DNA of 64,000 nucleotides from Theobroma cacao (taxonomy: Eukaryota; Streptophyta; Magnoliopsida; Malvales; Malvaceae): the NCBI RefSeq assembly GCF_000208745.1, contig NC_030851.1:9864490-9928489 (forward strand), read 5' to 3'. The first letter of the stretch is position 1. Each line of letters starts with the position of its first letter. The notes beneath the pieces were generated by a model. That model had not been told where the DNA came from, made no database searches, and saw only the letters and a list, made by a program, of their open reading frames with translations. A program made the translations under genes and the position numbers. Positions 61,350 through 64,000 of the stretch are shown piece by piece.

Positions 61350-62265
61350 GACTAAATGCTCAATTTGGGGTCAAAATCTTTGGGTTTTTATCAATTTAAG
61401 GCCAAACATTTTAATTTTAACAATTAAGGGCCAAGTGTTTTTGGTTTTTTACATTTAAGGGTTAAGGTGAAAGGTGTCTAACGTTTGTAGGACACGCGCA
61501 TGCTCTGTTCTTAGTAAAAGACGACGTGTAATACCCTTAACGTTGGATAAATTCAAAAATTAAAAAGAGATGAAACATCTTGTCGTGTAAGATACGAAAG
61601 GGTAGTTTTATCATAAAGTCTTTTTTGTCAAGTCAAAACAGTTTAAATTATGATGTGACGTGTAACAACTAAATTTTTCAATATGGCATGTAATAACTAA
61701 ATCTTCAACATAGCATGTAATAACTACATTTTTCAATACATTTTTCAATATGGCATATAACAACTAAATTTTTCGACATGACATGTAACAACTACATTTT
61801 TTTAACATGACATGTAACAATTAAATTTTCAACATGACATGTAAGAACCATATTTTTCAACATGAGGTGTAACAACTAAATTTTCAACATAACACGAAAC
61901 AACTACATTTTCAACATAACGTGTAATAATTATTTCTAACATGACATGTAGCAACTAAATTTTAAAACATGACATGTAACACTACAGTTTTCAACATGAC
62001 ATTAACAATATTTTTCCACAAAAAGTAACAATAACACTTCCTAACATGCCGTATAACAATATTTAGAAAATATTTTTGAGTTGCCATGTCATCAGCTCAT
62101 GCGATTTTCTATTGTGTGTGATACACATTCCATCCACCTATTAACTTAACCTTTAATTGTAAGGAATCGAAAACATTAGCCCATGATTATTATAATTGAA
62201 ATATTTGGCCCTTAATTGAAAAAAACGTCCAAACGTTTAGCCCCAATTTGAGCATTTAGCCTATC
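61350..62265. mobile_element. Inverted-repeat element containing a minisatellite
   Basis: The left end 'ctaaatgctcaatttgggg' pairs with the right end 'ccccaatttgagcatttag', and pairing continues inward through 'aattaagggccaa' and 'ttggcccttaatt'. The arms are about 130 bases long. Between them lies a tandem array (61645-62055). No transposase is encoded. Target duplication is unclear. Confidence 0.65.
61645..62055. repeat. Minisatellite of about 13 units, 26-30 bases each
   Basis: Degenerate units read roughly 'catgacatgtaacaacta' plus 'aatttttcaa'. Units differ by several bases and by 1-4 bases in length, indicating age. It is not a CRISPR: there are no unique spacers of constant length. 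Confidence 0.8.
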
Positions 62266-62269
62266 TATT

Positions 62270-64000
62270 TCTCTTGGAAATAATATAATTATTTTTTTCC
62301 AAAATCTTTTCTTCAAGTTTTGTTTATATTGCTTCCACATTATAGCAATTTTCTTCATATTGCTTCCACATTATATCGCAATATTATGAGTTAGGCTTGT
62401 TTAGACTTTCTATCTCCAAGCCCTAAGCATTGCACAGATTTTAGCTAAAGTTCTAAAGCCGTGACACATGACCATCCTTTACGCCCCTAACACCATCCTC
62501 ACACTCTATTTTCTTACTCTTTCCTTCTTTTCTTTCTCCTTAAATATCTTCACTTCCTTCTCCTTAAATACTACTAACTTAAATATTTAGAAGAAAATTA
62601 CTAGAGACCCTTATGTGAATGCTTTCTTTTTTCCTTGGCTAACAAAACTCATCAATTCAACCTAGTCTTTAATCTTGTCATTTAGATTTTAACAAGTTAC
62701 ATATATTAGGGAAGGTGTAGAAGCAAGAAATTAGAGTTTGCACCGTCTTTCATCTTAATTCAATCTTAAACCTACTTGGTGAAAGATATGGCACTTCCAT
62801 GACCTTTTTTTTTTTTTTAATTATGGAGGCATTGCGTATATGGTTTTTTAGTATTTTTGAGTTCATGGTTAGACTTAAAGGTAGGAATGAGCAAAATGAA
62901 ACACGAAATTGAATAAATCAATCCAATTGAATTGAATTCAATCAATGACCAATTTAGTTATTAAGAGTCGATTAATTCAATCTACTCGATCGATTTTTCA
63001 ATCTAAAGTTTCTAATCAAATCGATTGAACAATCATACTTAAATAATATATTTTTAAAATACTATATATTATTTTCAATAATAACTATTTAACCTTTTTT
63101 AAAAATGTTCCATTTCCCTTCACTTTTTCCTAATCCAGTCCCTTCTTCCCTTCTTAGATTCTTCTTCCCAACCCTAGTCCTTGAGCTCCACAATCACCAA
63201 ATGCCCAAAATTCCAAGGAGTCGAGAACTCCTTTCATTTCTTCAATTCTGTTGTAGAGCACTTTATTTCTTCAACAGCCAAATAAAATCCTTTCCAATCT
63301 AATCCCTCAATCAAAATCTTGAACTAAATCCCCTAAATCAAATACTTAACCAAATCCTCTCTTTTCTAGTTTTCACCCATTCCCATTCCTCAATTCCTCA
63401 CTCAAAACCCTAAATCTTAAATCCTAAATCTTCAATTATTCAATTATCCTTTAGTTCTTCTATTTTAGCCTTTAGGGTAAACAATTTTTTATTTGATTAA
63501 AGCATTTTAATGTTTATTATATATACAATGTATTTTTTTATTTGTATTAACCCTAATCTTTTCTTGCTTAATCTTTAATTGGATTTGAATTGTTTATTCC
63601 AAATTTGTTCTTAATACTTTTAATTGCTTAGCCACCAATTAAATTAATTTAAAAACCTAAACAAACTTGGAAAGGGAGTTTAGTGTAGACTAAAATGGGA
63701 ATAGCATATGATCATATTAATTAATTTACATTATAGGATAGGAATATACCTATAGGCCTTATGTAGCTAGATTAGAGCCTGAACTTAATAAGTCTATTTT
63801 AATTTCAATACACATAGGGATATAGTGGTTTGGTTAAAATAAATATTTTTATACGATGAGTTGAGAGACCCTTATAAATAATTGAGTACTCTAGTTAGCA
63901 ATTCAATCCATTGGAATAAGTTAAAGAAGAGAGGTAATGTTTAGGTGAAGTGTGATTGATATTGTAATCTTAGACTTGTTTGATTTGATTTTTACCAGAT
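62270..64000. other. Right-edge AT-rich region
   Basis: No supported gene. At about 62880-63070 is a segment opening 'taggaatgag' with many 'caattgaattg' and 'aatcgatt' words, like the start of 5488-6435. From 63100 to 63480 the plus strand is pyrimidine-rich, with 'aaaccctaaatc' words and a possible donor 'gggtaaac'. This could be the leader of a gene continuing past the window edge, but there is no coding evidence. Confidence 0.35.

Noticed and set aside
61645..62055. Array resembling a CRISPR
   Set aside because: Units are contiguous and variable with no unique spacers, and this is a plant genome.
63400..63430. Telomere-like 'accctaaatc' words
   Set aside because: The period is irregular and too short to be an interstitial telomere array.

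Overview
This is plant nuclear DNA, probably from a eudicot. Gene structures are many-exon with GT-AG introns, intergenic DNA is very AT-rich, and Copia LTR retrotransposons and small inverted-repeat elements are abundant. The species cannot be fixed from sequence alone. I see no operons, CRISPR arrays, rRNA or tRNA genes.

Six host protein genes are supported. From left to right: an intronless 87-aa wound-induced (DUF3774) protein gene (6800-7063, +); a 23-exon VPS18 gene for the HOPS/CORVET tethering complexes (8363-19604, -); an intronless gene for a 465-aa uncharacterised protein (20468-21865, +), head to head with VPS18, with mitosis-type MSA promoter elements and a KEN box; a small P-class PPR gene (33221-34629, +); and two ten-exon paralogues of external alternative NAD(P)H dehydrogenase (NDB type) in tandem on the minus strand (36813-40143 and 50685-56400). 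I rebuilt exon boundaries by hand, and reading phases close across all junctions of VPS18 (987 aa) and both NDB genes (577 and 580 aa).

The two NDB genes are the most interesting pair. They share every exon phase and a C-terminal SRI, but the copy at 50.7-56.4 kb has Gln where the copy at 36.8-40.1 kb has Glu at the end of the second Rossmann motif. This position is linked to NADPH versus NADH preference. The 36.8-40.1 kb copy has also lost the calcium-binding residues of its EF-hand. So one locus appears to carry a calcium-regulated NADPH-type enzyme next to a calcium-insensitive NADH-type enzyme.

Transposons fill most of the rest. Copia-1 (25186-31859, -) has both LTRs and a 5-bp target duplication, and a 950-bp PIF/Harbinger-like element sits inside its 5' LTR. 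A decayed relative lies at about 41655-44520 (+), followed by an older Copia fragment (44540-45321) into which Copia-2 (45322-50511, +, 5-bp duplication) inserted. This nest separates the two NDB genes. A FAR1/MULE-type pseudogene lies at about 59.0-60.8 kb. Several inverted-repeat element families recur across the window. One forms a 1.3-kb foldback with 87-bp tandem repeats at its centre (57180-58512), and another carries a 26-30-bp minisatellite (61350-62265). I found no convincing new multi-gene system.
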